Shown here: positions 35,490 to 49,100 of the stretch, one piece after another
Position numbering within the stretch: the stretch's first letter is position 1
How the letters are laid out: each line of letters starts with the position of its first letter
Origin: Calliopum simillimum
Taxonomy: Eukaryota > Arthropoda > Insecta > Diptera > Lauxaniidae
Direction of reading: 5' to 3'
Length of the DNA stretch: 64,000 nt
Assembly (NCBI GenBank): GCA_951812925.1
Contig: OX638368.1
Span: forward strand, 151,266,492 to 151,330,491
Notes under the pieces: model-generated
What the model was told of the DNA's origin: nothing
The model's database searches: none
Seen by the model: only the letters and a program-made list of their open reading frames with translations
Program-made: the position numbers and the translations under genes

Positions 35490-36880
35490 TATTTCCATTT
35501 CAACTCAACCCCACACTCAAAAGATAAACAGTCTTACATTGCTCTAAACTGGACCGTTTTTGTCGCCTCGGTCTCACGAAGAGTCTATTAAGTGCCATAT
35601 GGTTAAATAAAAAAAATATACAGGCCAGCTAATGCCTAAGAAACAATGCCACTTGACCGGTCTAGTCTCGATCTCGTAAGGTGAAGTGTGGAGTCTGGAA
35701 CACCTCCTAAATAATTGGAATAGGGGAATGATCCATATTTCATCGGGGCAAAAAAAAAACAATTTAGTTTAATTTAACCCTATTATGTAAGGGAATAGTG
35801 TCGTGTGTGGGCACCATTTTGTTCTCGACTTATATCTTTTGACCAAATGTATATTATGCAGACATATAAAAATTAATTGAAAGCTAGAGACCTTAGCTGA
35901 CTACTGCTAAAGAAAGTAAATTGATTTCGTAAGTTTGAAAAATTATATCAAAAAAATAGTGAAGTGATCATTTTTGACAAAAAAAATTTTGGATCGGTTG
36001 TGGGCACCCTTAGAAAATCGGCTAAAAATGGGAAAATATGAAGGTAAACGCACTCAAATGGAGAAGAAAGCAAAATTAATTTATTTTGGAAACATTGACT
36101 CTCACAAATTCTGCTCAACTGCTTAATCGGGTTCGTGACCCCTATTAGTAGGTTATCATATGAGTCCCGCGAGGCCCAGTAGGTTCTAATATCTCCAATC
36201 AGTTTATCGGACGTCCTATTGTTAATCTAACATAACCTACCCTAACAAAACATTTGATATGTAGGTTCCGAACGTTTACATTATACATTGGAGGAAAATT
36301 GAACGTATTTAAAAAAGTATCACGTCCACTTTTGCACATAAGTTTCACTTTTCCACTTTTTTAACTTTATGAATTCAAATCTCTTTTTATTATTAATCCT
36401 ACAGAAGATCTTGTTTAGTCGCCAAAAAAATTTCTTCATTCCTACAGGGATGCAATAAACTTGAACTCCAATTTATGTAACATAAAATAAATTAGGAATC
36501 CGAAAATAAAATAATAAAATTGAAATTCTAGCAGTTCCTTCGACAAGTAAGTAGCAGAGAGGAGAAATGTCTGAAAAAGAAAAAACATCAACAATAAAAA
36601 GAATCAAAAAGTAAAAATACCCCTTATAAAAGCAGTAATATGTTATGTGTATGAGTTATATTCAGCTTAAACATATAAAAATTCCATAAAAAACACCCAT
36701 TGTCGAAAGGAACGATTTCCTGAGGCGCATGAAAGTATGTGAATTTGTGTGGGTGTATGTGTGTATGAATTTTGCAACATTATATCCTACGTATAAGGCT
36801 GCAAATAAAAAGCTCCAAATAATTGGATTATATTTTTCTACTGCCAAGGAACTTTGACGCATGTAGATAAGCATTCTATA
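35490..36880. other. Non-coding stretch
   Basis: No gene or clear repeat recognised. The region near 36121-36260 is more GC-rich and unique. Confidence 0.45.
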
Positions 36881-36882
36881 TA

Positions 36883-37287
36883 CAGGGTGGGAAGAAATCG
36901 ATAAAACACTGTAATGTGTTAGATTCCTGGGGATATTCGGAACAACTTTTCCAACTGTCAAATATTTAAAATTCGCAGAGATATTTGAACCGTTAATTTC
37001 GAAAGTGGGCTGACGCATGTCAAACACATATTGTGCCATTCTAATCGGTTATTTGACCGATATCATTTGAACCTAAGGTCATCCGTTTCACACTATAAGA
37101 CAAACTTTTTGTGAAAACTGAGCCCAATTCATTTCTAATAAAATGTAAGCCAATTCATATTATGACATTGGCTTTGTATCGTTATCCCACTTTTAAAATT
37201 ATTGGCTTAAATAAATCTGTGGGTTTCGCTAATTTCGAAAAATGGATCTTACATTTATCGGTATTTTACCGATATCCACCCACCCTG
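36883..37287. mobile_element. 405-bp MITE flanked by TA
   Basis: The ends CAGGGTGGG and CCACCCTG are inverted repeats. The inward sequences (AAATCGATAAAACA and the inverse of ATTTATCGGTATTTTACCGATAT) are loosely complementary. TA sits on both sides (36881-36882 and 37288-37289), as for mariner/Tc1-type insertion. No transposase. Confidence 0.65.
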
Positions 37288-37889
37288 TATGTAAATGTTA
37301 CTTAACACTACATTTTTGTTTTGTCAAGAGCTTCAGGTGTGTGTATTTTGAGACAAATCGATTGTCAAATATTAGGGTGAATCAATTTATTTTTTCTCAT
37401 ACATATCTTTTCTCGAATTGAAATTTGATGCTGTAACCTGAAATATTTTTTAAAAGATGTGTATCATTCCAAATTTTCTTTTTATATTCTACTTGGAATT
37501 TTATGGGCTTGTTATTGCTTATCAATTTTGATTGTCTTTTTTTAAATTATTGAATTTAGCGAAATTTTCCCTGAGTATTGGTATTTCTCTATGTTTTTCA
37601 AAAAAATTGGACTATTACTTCTTAAATTTTTTTAATATTTTTCCATACTTTACAATATTTTTCGATATTTTTTATGTTATTCGCTACGATTCTCTATGAT
37701 ACATTTAAGTTTTTTCATATTTTTTTATAACGCTATGACTAGCATGAAAGTTTTATAAAATCTAAAGATTTTTAGCGACCTTTTGAATATATCTGGATTT
37801 ATTACCTCAAGCCCGCTTAATAAATCCAGTTTTATAAAATTTTTAGGAAATTTTTTATAGATGCATATGGGTACTTCTACAGAAATGTC

Positions 37890-38050
37890 AACCGTGAGCC
37901 AAAAAATTAAATCTTCATATCTCTGAAACTATTTAAAGTACATGGATAAGATTTGGTACATATGTAAAAAGCACAAAGACAAATAATGTGTTATGGGGAA
38001 AATGGGGGTGTCACGCCCATACAAAAATCACTTCATCATATCTTTTAAAA
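37890..38050 (+). repeat. Single unit of the ATATCTCTGAAAC...GGTGTCACGCCC dispersed repeat
   Basis: ATATCTCTGAAACT, AAGATTTGGTACATATGTAAAAA, GACAAATAAT and TGTCACGCCC appear in the same order as in the tandem units at 57850-58165 and at 44920-45390. Confidence 0.6.
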
Positions 38051-41000
38051 TAGTTCTTTCAAATACCAAATCATGATTTATTACCGGAAACTATACTAAG
38101 TTGTTATTGTACTTCAAAAATAGCTAAAAAGTAAGCGCAATTCTGGTGCCGGATTCGAAATTAACATCAAAAAATACATCTAAAATTACTGTTTCGGTTT
38201 TTATTCGTTGGTTTTATTTTTTACGAATTTTTCGTTTTATATAGAAATTTTAGTACAATTTTAAAAATGAGGATTTTTGAAAACGGCCAAAAGGATTTTT
38301 TTAATGTTTTCTCCACAGTGCGCAGAAAACCTTAAAGAAAAACTATCTGTAAGAATTTCAACTGAGTAAGCATGTTTGGGTCGAACGATCCATTCCACTG
38401 CCTTGATAAGGTTTGGTGCAATGCTTTACTTTGATATGTCCAAGGAAAGAAAGGGCAAGTCTCAAAGGGGATTAAGAGGGGTTGTATACCCCTAACCTGC
38501 TACTTTCTCTTAAGGAAAACTGTCTTCCGAATTTATGTAAGCTCCAGACTTAAAATTGATAAAACTATTATTAAACGTCGTTAAAAATTTTAGGTCCATA
38601 GCACTTTGATTTGTTGTCTATTAGAGACGGTTTAAGTTAAATTTACGTAATAACTAATAACTATTTTCTTTCTTTATTAATTTCTTTCATATACCGGAAT
38701 GACATTTTTATTACCTACCTGTTGTAGGATGGTATTTATGATTATGTGTTGTTGTCAATATGCCAAAGATAAATTTTTATTATACGCAAAATTTGCATTT
38801 TAATTAATATGTGAAACATTTAAAGTTGTTCAAGGCCAACAAAAATTCAAACAAATTCAAATAAATTTTTATCACAAAAATCGGCTAATAACTCATGCAA
38901 AAGAACCGTAGAACATTAAAAAAAAGCTTTTAAGCTTCTGATTTTATGATATGATCTCTCTTAATTGAAACAAAAATTGTTAAACTTAATGGTTTGGGCA
39001 ATAAAAGAAAACACAAACAAAAAAATATATGTAGATAACTGGTCTAAGCGCAGGCGCTTATTCGATCACAAGATACGTTCAATATTGTTTAGAAAATTTC
39101 ATATGTGTATAATTAAAGCCGAAAGTAGCGCTTTTAAATCTATAGGCTTTCACAATTTGAATAAAAATCCTAATTATTAAGGATTTTCCTAGTTGGAAAA
39201 ATGTTGGAAAGTAAAAATATTTTTTGCCATTGCATCTTTTGTACATTGAAACTCATTTTTGACAAAATGCTAAAAGAAAACCTTCAAACTATAGAAAGTT
39301 TTGCCAAATTGTAAGCAATAACTCAAGTATGCAAATTGTAAGTTAACCTTAACCAAAAATAAATTCATACCAGTACCACAAAATTAAGCAAAATCCAAAT
39401 TACCAACCCCAGGAAGACGGTGAATGCATCGAATGAATTTAATTAGCATAACTTCATAAAATATTTAACCACTTGCGCACGAATTCTCGCAGGAACATCA
39501 TGAGAAGAAGATGATGGAGCCACCACTAGACTGCAAAAGCACACACAACAAATATAAACATACACATACATATACAGCACACATACTTGCATATATGTAA
39601 ATACATACGTACACTTGAAAATTCCAGCGACATTGGTTAAATGTAGCAAAATTCAGTACAACTTTTTGCCTTTTTTTCGCAGAAAGTAATTAACGCTTCA
39701 TAAAAATCAATTAACACCCTGAGGGTGAATACGAATACAGCAGCCACGAGATGCTGCCAACGCCAGCACCAGCATCAACACAAGCACCTGTGTGAGCGTG
39801 AGCAACAGAAAAAGGCCAACTTTCATTAAGAGCAACATAGTTGAGCACCAAAACTTCATCACCGCCAGTGTGCTTTTAATGACGTAGTCAACATTAAAAC
39901 AATTTAACCCCTTTTCGTGCGAGTTAAACATTTAGTTAAATTTATCGTGATTGTCAAGGTTGTTGCTTTAACCAGATGGCATAGTGACTTGCCGCTAAGT
40001 AAACATTTTGTTATTTCATACCGACGGCTTTTTTGAAAATTTCCGATATGAAAAAGCTAGTGGGATATAAAAAAAAATCTAATACCTCACACTCAACATT
40101 AAGCAAATATTGCCTTTTTTTGCTATTTGTTACATTATCATTAATTTTAGGCAAAAATTTTTTTTTTTACATATTTTAAAAATTCAATCAGTTATCTACA
40201 TTTTATGTTGTGACTATTTTTCTCAATAGGCAATACTTAGTTTCCAAGATAAATGCATCACAAAGAAAAGTTTTTTGTCGAAACCATGAAACTAAAAAAT
40301 TAAAACTTTGTGAATTTTCACCAAAACGAAAAATTAAAAAATACGTACTCGATCATTTTTACAATAAAATCATCAAATCAAATTATGAAACTAAAATCAA
40401 TTTTTAAAGTGTAAGTCTGGCGAATAATGCTACCCAATATATTCTTTACAATACCTTTCACGACTCGTTCCAAGCGTTACAAACGGAAGGACAAAGTGAA
40501 TATACCCTGAATACTACCACATATATGAAGTTGATATTTCAATTAGATAAATTTTTTTACGAAAAAGTACAGGAAAAAGCTTTAAAATACAATATTAAAA
40601 TTATTTTAATTATTTTATTACGATATTTTTCTTACGTACAAACACAGTCGATCAAGAACCCCACTTGATTCAAAGAAGGTTAAACAATTCCATGCTTTTT
40701 AAGGTATTGAAAGAAAACTTGAAAAAAGGACTTAAAGCAAAAATGGAGTGAAAAAAAGAGCCAGAAAAATAAAGTTAAAGCAAGAAGTAAACACAAAGCA
40801 GTAATAGACAGAAAGCAAAGCAACAACAAAGAGGACGACGCTGGCAATTTCACCGGAAATGAAATGACTTTTTTATTTTAATTTGCTCATCTGCTGGCAA
40901 TTGTTATAAACTGCCTGAAGCACATACATACACATACGCACACTCACACACTCATATGCGCCAACAAATAAAAGCATGGAAACTGAGAAGTAGGGGAAAA

Positions 41001-42055
41001 ACACAGCATAAGGAACACAAGGGGACAGACATCGTTTCAATTCGCTTATGCAAACTCCTACTGACTTCGTAACCATTTTGTCGTATTGCTGTCACATTTG
41101 CAAATTAACTCTTTCTCTTATATCATTATCCTTTTTCTACGCTTTGTCCTTTAAAGTTCAGTTTACGAAAGGTTATAAGTACTTCGTGCTCATTGTCCTT
41201 GTTTACGTTAAATGGCATCCTTTTTATTTAAATTGCTGTTTTTTTTTTTTTTGCATTGTCTGTCGCATTACGCTCACGAATTTTCCCCTAAATATGAATT
41301 GTGTAGGCATCTCTGCCAGCCACTTTTCCCTTGTGACACTGCTCTGCTGGCGCGTGCCTCGTTGTCTCTGGTTGCTGGGATGGCATCGTTGTTTTCGTTG
41401 TCGTCGTCGTTGTCAATGCTGTTACGTGTAACTCTGTTGGTTTTTGTTATTTTAACGAGCATATAACGAAGCTCAAACGATGTGCGATAAGGACAATGAC
41501 AAAATAACTTAATAATGTGCCATGAAAGGATTTTTTTGTTTAGCGTCAGCATGGTAAAGTCAAATTAATGTGGCAATTTGATAAATGTCAATTAATCAAA
41601 AAACGAGCGGCGCTTTGTTCTGTTTGAGCTGAAGCCATTGAGTAGTAATAGTAAAGTTGATGAAGCGATTGATGTCATATTTTTTATGAATTAGCATTTG
41701 TTGGTAAATTATTCTGATGCAAAAAGATGAAAAATTAATTAAGTAAAACAAAAGAAGTTAAAAAAGACAAAACTACTGACAAAACTACTGAAAATGTAAC
41801 AAATGTTGAGGAAGGTTGTTAATGTTGAGATAATATACTTATTTAGAAAATCGTTAAATGTTGATTGATTCAAAAATGTTGAGAAATTGTAGAATCTTCG
41901 ATGTCGTCAAAAATTTTTTATGAACTTGAAAAATGTTGAAAGAGTGTACTAAACTGATACTAAAAAAATGTTTTAATTTAAGTTTAATCATGGAGATTAC
42001 GCCCAAAAATTTGAAAGAGGGTGGGCTGAGATTTTTAAAAAGTTTTTTAAGTTCG
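38051..42055. other. Non-coding stretch
   Basis: Unique-looking DNA with triplets near 41395-41410. An inverse copy of the GTAACRAACGGAAGGACAAAGTG word at 40475-40500 matches 63078-63105. Lysine-rich frames near 40210-40407 and hydrophobic frames near 41048-41466 lack recognisable domains, and I do not call them genes. Confidence 0.45.
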
Positions 42056-42059
42056 TTTT

Positions 42060-42725
42060 AAGGTGGCTCAAGGCCGATTTATGCAAATTCTCGGCTTTTG
42101 TGGTTTTATTTCATTACGATCTCAAAAAAGCTCGGAATGAGCTGCGCGATATATCAAATTTTTCGTCTTGAATCAGGTACTTATAAAAAAAAATTAAAAA
42201 TTGGAGCCTGCAATTTATTACATTTTTTACGCATTATTCTTCAGTTCTAGGCATTTCTTGTCTTTGGCTACCCCTAGAGAAATTTTTTGTAAAATATTTA
42301 AGCAGAACTCTTCAACCCATTTTAACCCAGTTTTTTGATAAAGGGGTCAGAAAGACTCATAAAAACAGGTTATAATGGGTTCAGATATCCTAGAAAATTG
42401 TTCATAACGTGCTTTTATGGTACCCTTGGAACAAAATGTTTTATCCAAAATGAAGATTAAGGGGGTTATCGTGAATCAAGATTCTTGGGGAATTTCCTCA
42501 AACTGCCGTGCATTCTCTATTGCACGATAACCCCCTTAGAGTTTTACAGTAAGGTGAAATTTGGAGAAAAGCTTTTTGAGGGTATTTTAACTAAAAAACA
42601 CAATGTTGATTTAAGACGAAAAATTTGATATAGCGTATGTCTCATTTCGAACATTTTTTAGATTGTAATAACATAAAAACCGCATCAAGCCGAGATATTG
42701 CATAAATCGGCCTTATGGCACCACT
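42060..42725. mobile_element. ~665-bp inverted-repeat element with nested hairpin
   Basis: The left arm AGGTGGCTCAAGGCCGATTT... and the right arm ...AAATCGGCCTTATGGCACCA are inverted copies over at least 115 bp, including ATATCAAATTTTTCGTCTT. A nested perfect 16-bp inverted repeat TAAGGGGGTTATCGTG (42458-42473) and its complement (42523-42538) sits inside. A truncated relative is at 14430-14880. No transposase. Confidence 0.7.
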
Positions 42726-42769
42726 AAATGGCCTTCAAAAAAATCAGTCTAATATGTTAACCAGGCTAA

Positions 42770-43320
42770 TATGTTAATATTGAAAAGGCCAAAAAAATTT
42801 GATAAGTTGAAAACTGTTAATAAAGTCGAAATATGTTGATGATGTCGATAAATGTTTAAAAAGTTGAAAAAGATGTCGAAACATGTTTATAAAGTCGCTA
42901 AATATTAATAAACTCTTTAATAATATTGACAAATGTTGAGAAAGTCGATAAATGATCATAAAGTGGATAAATGTTGAAGAAGTCGAAAAATGTTGATAAA
43001 GTCGAAGATTTTTATAAAATCGAAACATGTTGATAAAGTCGAAATATTTTGAGAAAGTTGAAGTCTATTAATGAAGTCGAAATCAGATGATAAAGCCGAA
43101 ACATGTAAATAAAGTGGATAAATGTTGATAAAATCGAAAAATGATGATAAAGCCGAAACATGTTGATGTGTATAAATGTTTAAAAAGTCGAAAAATGTTG
43201 ATAAAATCGATGGTGCTTATAAAATCGAAACATATTGAAAAGGTCGAAAAATTTTAAAAAAGTGAATAAATTTTGTAAGTCAAAAAATATAGATAAAGTC
43301 GAAGCATTAAAAGAATGCAA
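42770..43320. repeat. 19-bp minisatellite GAAAAATGTTGATAAAGTC
   Basis: About two dozen degenerate units run head to tail. The family also occurs inverted at 6470-6990 and 7670-7830, and in scattered form at 41820-41950. The Phe/Ile-rich minus-strand frame is a by-product. Confidence 0.9.
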
Positions 43321-45841
43321 GTAGGTTCTATTTTCATAGAAAGTTTATTTGAAGTTGAAAAAATTACATCGGTCAAATTCAGTCGATTATTATGATATAT
43401 GATTCAAAAAATATAAGTACTAATGTATTTATTAAACAAATATATTTATGGAAAAGAGAAAAAAGGATTTTCGAACAAACTAAAATGTAGAATATGCCAA
43501 AATTAAAGAATATGTCATGGCCTACAACAGAGTGGTTATCAGATTTTCGGCATTATCTTCTGAGAAGAGTAGAAAAGTGGCAGAAATTTAACGTGCCAAA
43601 CAAATATTAAGAAATTGACTTAACAATTTCCAAACAAATTCTTAAAAATTACAAATAACTACAAAGCGCCACATCATTTTGCCTTCGTGCACACAATATT
43701 GCTGCTGCTGTGTTGCAATGATATTTCAAATCCCCAATAAAATTGACAGCACAACTCGTGACCCATCACTTAATCGTGCGCCTCGACTGATGTTGCAAAA
43801 TTATTTCATTCCACTTCATTCTCAAATTGCCATAGCAAAAAAGGGGGAAAAAATAAACTGGCTGTTGCGCCAGAAAGTAGGCAATAACAAAACTAAAGCA
43901 TACTTATGCACTTATACACATACACAGAAAACACATACATGCATAATCTGAATGAAGAATTGCTACTATGGCAATGGAATGAAAGCATCAACTCCGTAGA
44001 ACCATTAAGTCAGTAAAAGCTAAGCGAAGCAAGTAGAGCAGAAAGATAGAAGTGAAAACAAAGAATACAAAAAAAAAGGGAGAAAGAAAAAATTAAACAT
44101 CTAACAGCAATAACAAAAATGTGGAAATAAAGGAAAAGATAATAAAAAGGTTGAACGAATTCGGCATGAATTTTAATGTATGACAACGGCAGTAGCAACA
44201 GCAACCCTACTTTTATAGATCGATGAATACTGCGAAAAAATTATGGAGTAAAATGTGCGACTGTGTTTTATCCTTGATGAAATTACAACCACTATTATAT
44301 ATGTAAATACTTTTCAAGCTTTTGCAACATATTCTCCACTGTCTATCCACCGTTCGTTGCAGAACAACGATTGAAGGTTACCAGATTGTCGTGTTTTTAA
44401 TGAGGTTTTAGAAGGTTAGTTGGATATTATTTTTCCGTTTCTCTATTTTGTTGCGTCTTCTTATTCTAAAACCTTCAGACATTTTAGGACATTTGACGCG
44501 GAAACTTTGCTTTATGTAATTTACAACTGTGTTTTTAAGTCTTTTGCATCAACGTGAAATGATTATTGTTGGCTGCAGTGTCTTAGCATTGGACGTCATT
44601 GTTTTCTGCTTACTCAAAATCACCTTTTTATATACCGGACTATCCGAGCAATCAGCCTTCTATTGTTGCTAATATTTTCAAAGCTTCATAGCCGCATGAT
44701 CTCCCCATCATTGCGTTGGACTGAAGAATGAAATAAGTGTGAAAGATACTTGGAATAGTTAATGAAAGCTCGTAAGCAAGCAAAATTTTCATAATGCTGT
44801 TTACAACCTTACATGTATAAAAATGAGATTTGGTTTGTTTATTTTTTCCTTATGGACTCGGCAAAATGTTAATGAAATTTTCACAGTATGTTAATATCAG
44901 AAAAGCTAGGTCATAGGTTAAAAAATTAATTCATCATATCTCTAAAACTGGTTGACGCAGAGAGATGACCTTTGTGACATATGTAATGGAGACCGAGATT
45001 AATAATGTTCATTGAAAAAATAGGCGCTGTTACGCTCCCCAAAAAAATGCAACAAATCTTTGAAACTACGTGAAATTTGGTACTTATATAAACGGCACCG
45101 GGTAAATAATATTTATTTAAAAACTGTTTGTTTCCACAATCCTTAAAAGCAAAATACATCTTATTTCTTAAACTATTCCATGCTAATAAATGAAATTTGA
45201 ATATATGCAAAAGGCGTCATTGGAAAAATGGAGGCTACAAAGTCCCAAAAATAACTAATTCATAATATCTCTGAAACTTTTTGACGCACATGGATGAGAA
45301 TAAATAAATATGTAAAATGGATCGGGAAAAATAACACCTTTTGGAAAAATTGGTGTTGCCACGTCAACTTCACAAGATAAGGTAAAGCATAGTACACCGG
45401 GAAATCCTGGAAATTTGTAAGATTTTCAATTTAAAATTTGTATAGTGGAAAAAAATATCGCATGCGACCGAGCCAAAACCATTTTAAAAACAACAACATT
45501 CTAAAATAGTCACATTGAAATATTGCTTCAAGTTTCCCTAAAATCGGCGTTCGAATTGTCGGCTGCAAAAACCACTTCTATTTTTATTCCGTGCGTACGC
45601 CTTGGTCTTTTCAACTATCTCGAAAACGAGAAATTACCCAATATCAACCATAGCACTTATTATAGCGCTAATTAAGAGCCAGAAGTTAACCCAATTGTCA
45701 AATTAAATATCCATTCTATTTAGACAATTTTTATTCTAAATATTTTCGACGGTCACGTTCGACACCATGGAAATGTTTATATGAAAAGTAAACCTCTTCA
45801 TTAAGTCTCGGGCTTAAGGACCAAGATGCACAAATGCATGT
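43321..45841. other. Non-coding stretch with old dispersed repeats
   Basis: At 44920-45390 are three loosely similar units of the ATATCTCTRAAACT...TTGACGCA family, in line with 57850-58165. The rest shows no gene. Confidence 0.5.
45837..45841. repeat. Target-site duplication, left copy
   Basis: CATGT here matches CATGT at 52081-52085 exactly and brackets the BEL/Pao element. Confidence 0.9.
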
Positions 45842-46163
45842 TGTCTAAGAACAAACTAAGTAGTTGCGTTGAGTTTAACGTTTCATAACAGACTAATTTA
45901 TTTTTGTCAAATTTCTTATGACTAGCTTAAAATGTTACATTGCTATGCGCCACTGAGAGCATTAAAATCGAATGATTTAACAGTTAGGTAAAAGGCAAAA
46001 TAGAAAGAAGAATTACTCGTATGATTTTACTGTTCTTTAAATATTAGAAAAAACAACCAGTGGCGGTGTAAACTAAATTATTAAATAGCAAAATTTTCAA
46101 AATTAAAGAATTCAAATTCTAGTCAAATAAACTTAGGATAAAACTTAATATTTTTCATAAACA
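45842..46163 (-). repeat. 3' LTR of the BEL/Pao element
   Basis: It begins TGTTTATG and ends CTTAGACA on the minus strand (TG...CA) and is the same length as 51759-52080. Just upstream, GGCTGGCGGTTA (46175-46164 on minus) is the likely place of the polypurine tract, although it is not strongly purine-rich. Confidence 0.95.
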
Positions 46164-46186
46164 TAACCGCCAGCCTTGAACGGCGT

Positions 46187-49100
46187 TCAACATTCCTTTG
46201 GCAATTGATGAAGTTTAGCAACTGGCCTCTTGAAAGTTGAATTCTCAGTTTTGATAGTGACAACTCTGACGAGCCCATCGGATCCAGCATGGGTTTCGAT
46301 TACACGGCCAAGTTTCCAGCAAGCGGGAGGTAGATTATCTTCACGTATCAGGACGACGTCACCAATAATTAGATTAGATTTTTCTTTCAACCATTTAGAT
46401 TTTGGTTGAAGTGACAGCAAATAATCAGTTGACCAGCGAGACCAAAAATATTGAGTTAATTGTTGAACCAATCTCCATTTAGATAATAACCCAGTTTTGA
46501 GATGGGTTATGTCTGCTTCTGGCAACGAGTTCAGGGGCCTTCCAACTAAGAAATGTCCAGGCGTTATATAGGGGACGTCATCAGAATCAGCTTGGACTAA
46601 AGGCCTCGAATTTAATATAGCCTCAATTCTAGCTAGGAGAGTTGATAATTCCTCAAAGTTTAGTGTAGCTTGACCCATAGTTCTTCTTAGATGAAACTTC
46701 ATAGACTTGACTGTAGACTCCCATAACCCACCGAAATGTGGCGTATTTGGTGGTATGAAGTGCCACTGAATACCCTTTGAAGATAAAAAATTCGAAATAT
46801 CATTATTACATTCAAAAGAAGTTACCATTTTGTGAATTTCATTCAGCTTTCTGGCAGCTCCTTGAAAATTAGTTCCATTATCGCTGTGTATATGACCACA
46901 CAGACCACGTCTAGCAACAAATCGATCGAGAGCGGCTAAGAAGGCATCGGTACTCAAATCGGAGACAAGTTCTAGGTGAACAGCTTTGGTCACTAAGCAG
47001 ATAAAGACTGCAACATATGCTTTGACTTTCGGGGCCTTTCTGCCACTGTGCTGCTTATACAATATAGGCCCAGCATAGTCGCATCCAACTTCGTAAAATG
47101 GAAAGGCAGCGTTGACACGAAATTTGGGCAAGTCGCCCATAAGTTGCTCTTGAGCTCGTGCACTAAAGCGAGTGCAAGCTCCCCACTGGCGAATTACAGT
47201 TTTAACAATTTCACGAGCACCAATTATCCAATATTTTTGCCGCAGTGTAGCGAACAACAAAGTAATTCCGCTATGAAGATTTTTCACGTGCAAATCGTGA
47301 ACAATTTTCCGAACGATTGGGCTGTCTTTATGAAGAATTATTTGATGCTGACTGTCATAAGGTAGGTCAGCTTTAGTTAATCTTCCGCCAACACGCAGCA
47401 GCCCATCAGCATCCACGAATGGTGAAAGTTTCCGTAGTTTTTTGTTAGTTAGGGTAGCTTGACCTTGCTGAATAGACGACATAATCTCAAAAAAGTCAAC
47501 CGCTTGATAGTATTTATACAATTTTAGTTCAGCAAACTTAAGTTCTTTGACTTTGAGAGGTGAGGTGTCTCTGCACTTATTTTTGAGAATGTTGACATAT
47601 CGTATGCAGTAAGCTAGTACTCGCACCATTTTAGCCCAACTGGAAATTCTGTTGTTTATTCTGCTAACGGAGTCCGGATCGTAAGTAGCTGAAGCTAGAG
47701 CCACATGATTTACTGGACGAAGTTCTTCACTTGTAATATTATCCTGAGATTCGGATAGTGGCCACCAATTTTCCTCCATAAGCAACCACGATGGACCATT
47801 AAACCATAATTTATCATTAATTAAGAAGCTGGATCTTACACCTCTACTAGCAGCATCGGCTGGATTCTGTTTGCTGGGAACATATCGCCATTGCGCACTG
47901 GGAACAGTTTCTAAGATGTAGGATGTTCGATGACTAATAAAAGTTTTCCACTTCGATGGATGTGAAGACAACCAGGCTAAAACGGTTTTGCTATCAGACC
48001 AGCAAACCACTTCATTTAATTTCAAGTTAATGACAGATGCTAAATATTCAAACAGTTGAGTTAACAAATACGCTGCACAAAGTTCCAGCCTGGGAATTGA
48101 AAGTGAGGCCATTGGAGCCACCTTGGTTTTAGATATGACGATGTTAGTTGACACTTGTCCATCTGCTGACGTTTTTCGACAATAAATGACTGCAGCATAG
48201 GCTAAGCTGGAGGCATCACAGAATCCATGAAAGGTTACAACTGGCTCTGTGGAAAAAATAAGTCGTTTTATATTAATGTTATTAAGTAAATAAAACTCTG
48301 AAAATAGTAGTTTGACTTCGTCTAAAATGTCAGCAGGCAACAGCTCATCCCATTCCAGTTTGGATAGCCATAGTCGCTGTATAATTATTTTCACAGCTAT
48401 AATTGCAGGTGATATCCAGCCAAGTGGGTCAAAAATTTTCGAAATCTCGGAAAGCAGGTTCCTTTTGGTGTTAAGGCAATATTGATTTTCTTTTACCTTA
48501 TACGAAAAACAATCAGTCATAGGATTCCAAATAACGCCAAGGAGGCATACTGTCATATCCGATGGCACATCGACCATGCTATAAATTTTCTCACTATCTG
48601 GAATCTTTTGAAGAATACTACTCTGATTTGTGGCCCACTTCCTTAAGTGGAAACCGCCAGCCGTAAGCAAATTATTTAATTGTTCTGCTAGCTCTTGAGC
48701 TTCTTTTAGGGTATTGGAGCCTGCCATACAATCGTCAACATAAAATGAATTTTTAACAGCTTCACTAGCCATAGGGTACCGATTATGCTCGTCATCACTC
48801 AGCTGTAGGAGAGTGCGAATAGAAAGATAGGGTGCGGGACGCGTGCCATAAGTTACAGTAGTTAATCGATAATGTTGAACTTCCTCATTAGGTGAATTTC
48901 GCCATAAAATGCGCTGATAGTCCTGATCACATTCTTGTACATTTATCATTCGAAACATTTGTTGAATGTCTGCCGAAAAGCAGTACTTCTTACAACGATA
49001 TCTCAAAAGAACAGCTATTAAGTCTTGTTGCAAAATTGGTCCTTTTAGTAAATTGTCATTTAGCGATTTTCCATTAGATGATTTAGCAGAACCATCAAAT

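Noticed and set aside
36121..36200. GGGTTCGTGACCC as a tRNA T-arm
   Set aside because: It forms a small hairpin only; no box A at the right distance.
36662..37039. 125-residue minus frame
   Set aside because: It crosses the MITE boundary at 36883 and has no recognised domain.
41048..41466. Two hydrophobic plus frames up to 127 residues
   Set aside because: No signal or domain pattern holds across the frames; poly-T and GTC triplets explain the hydrophobic runs.
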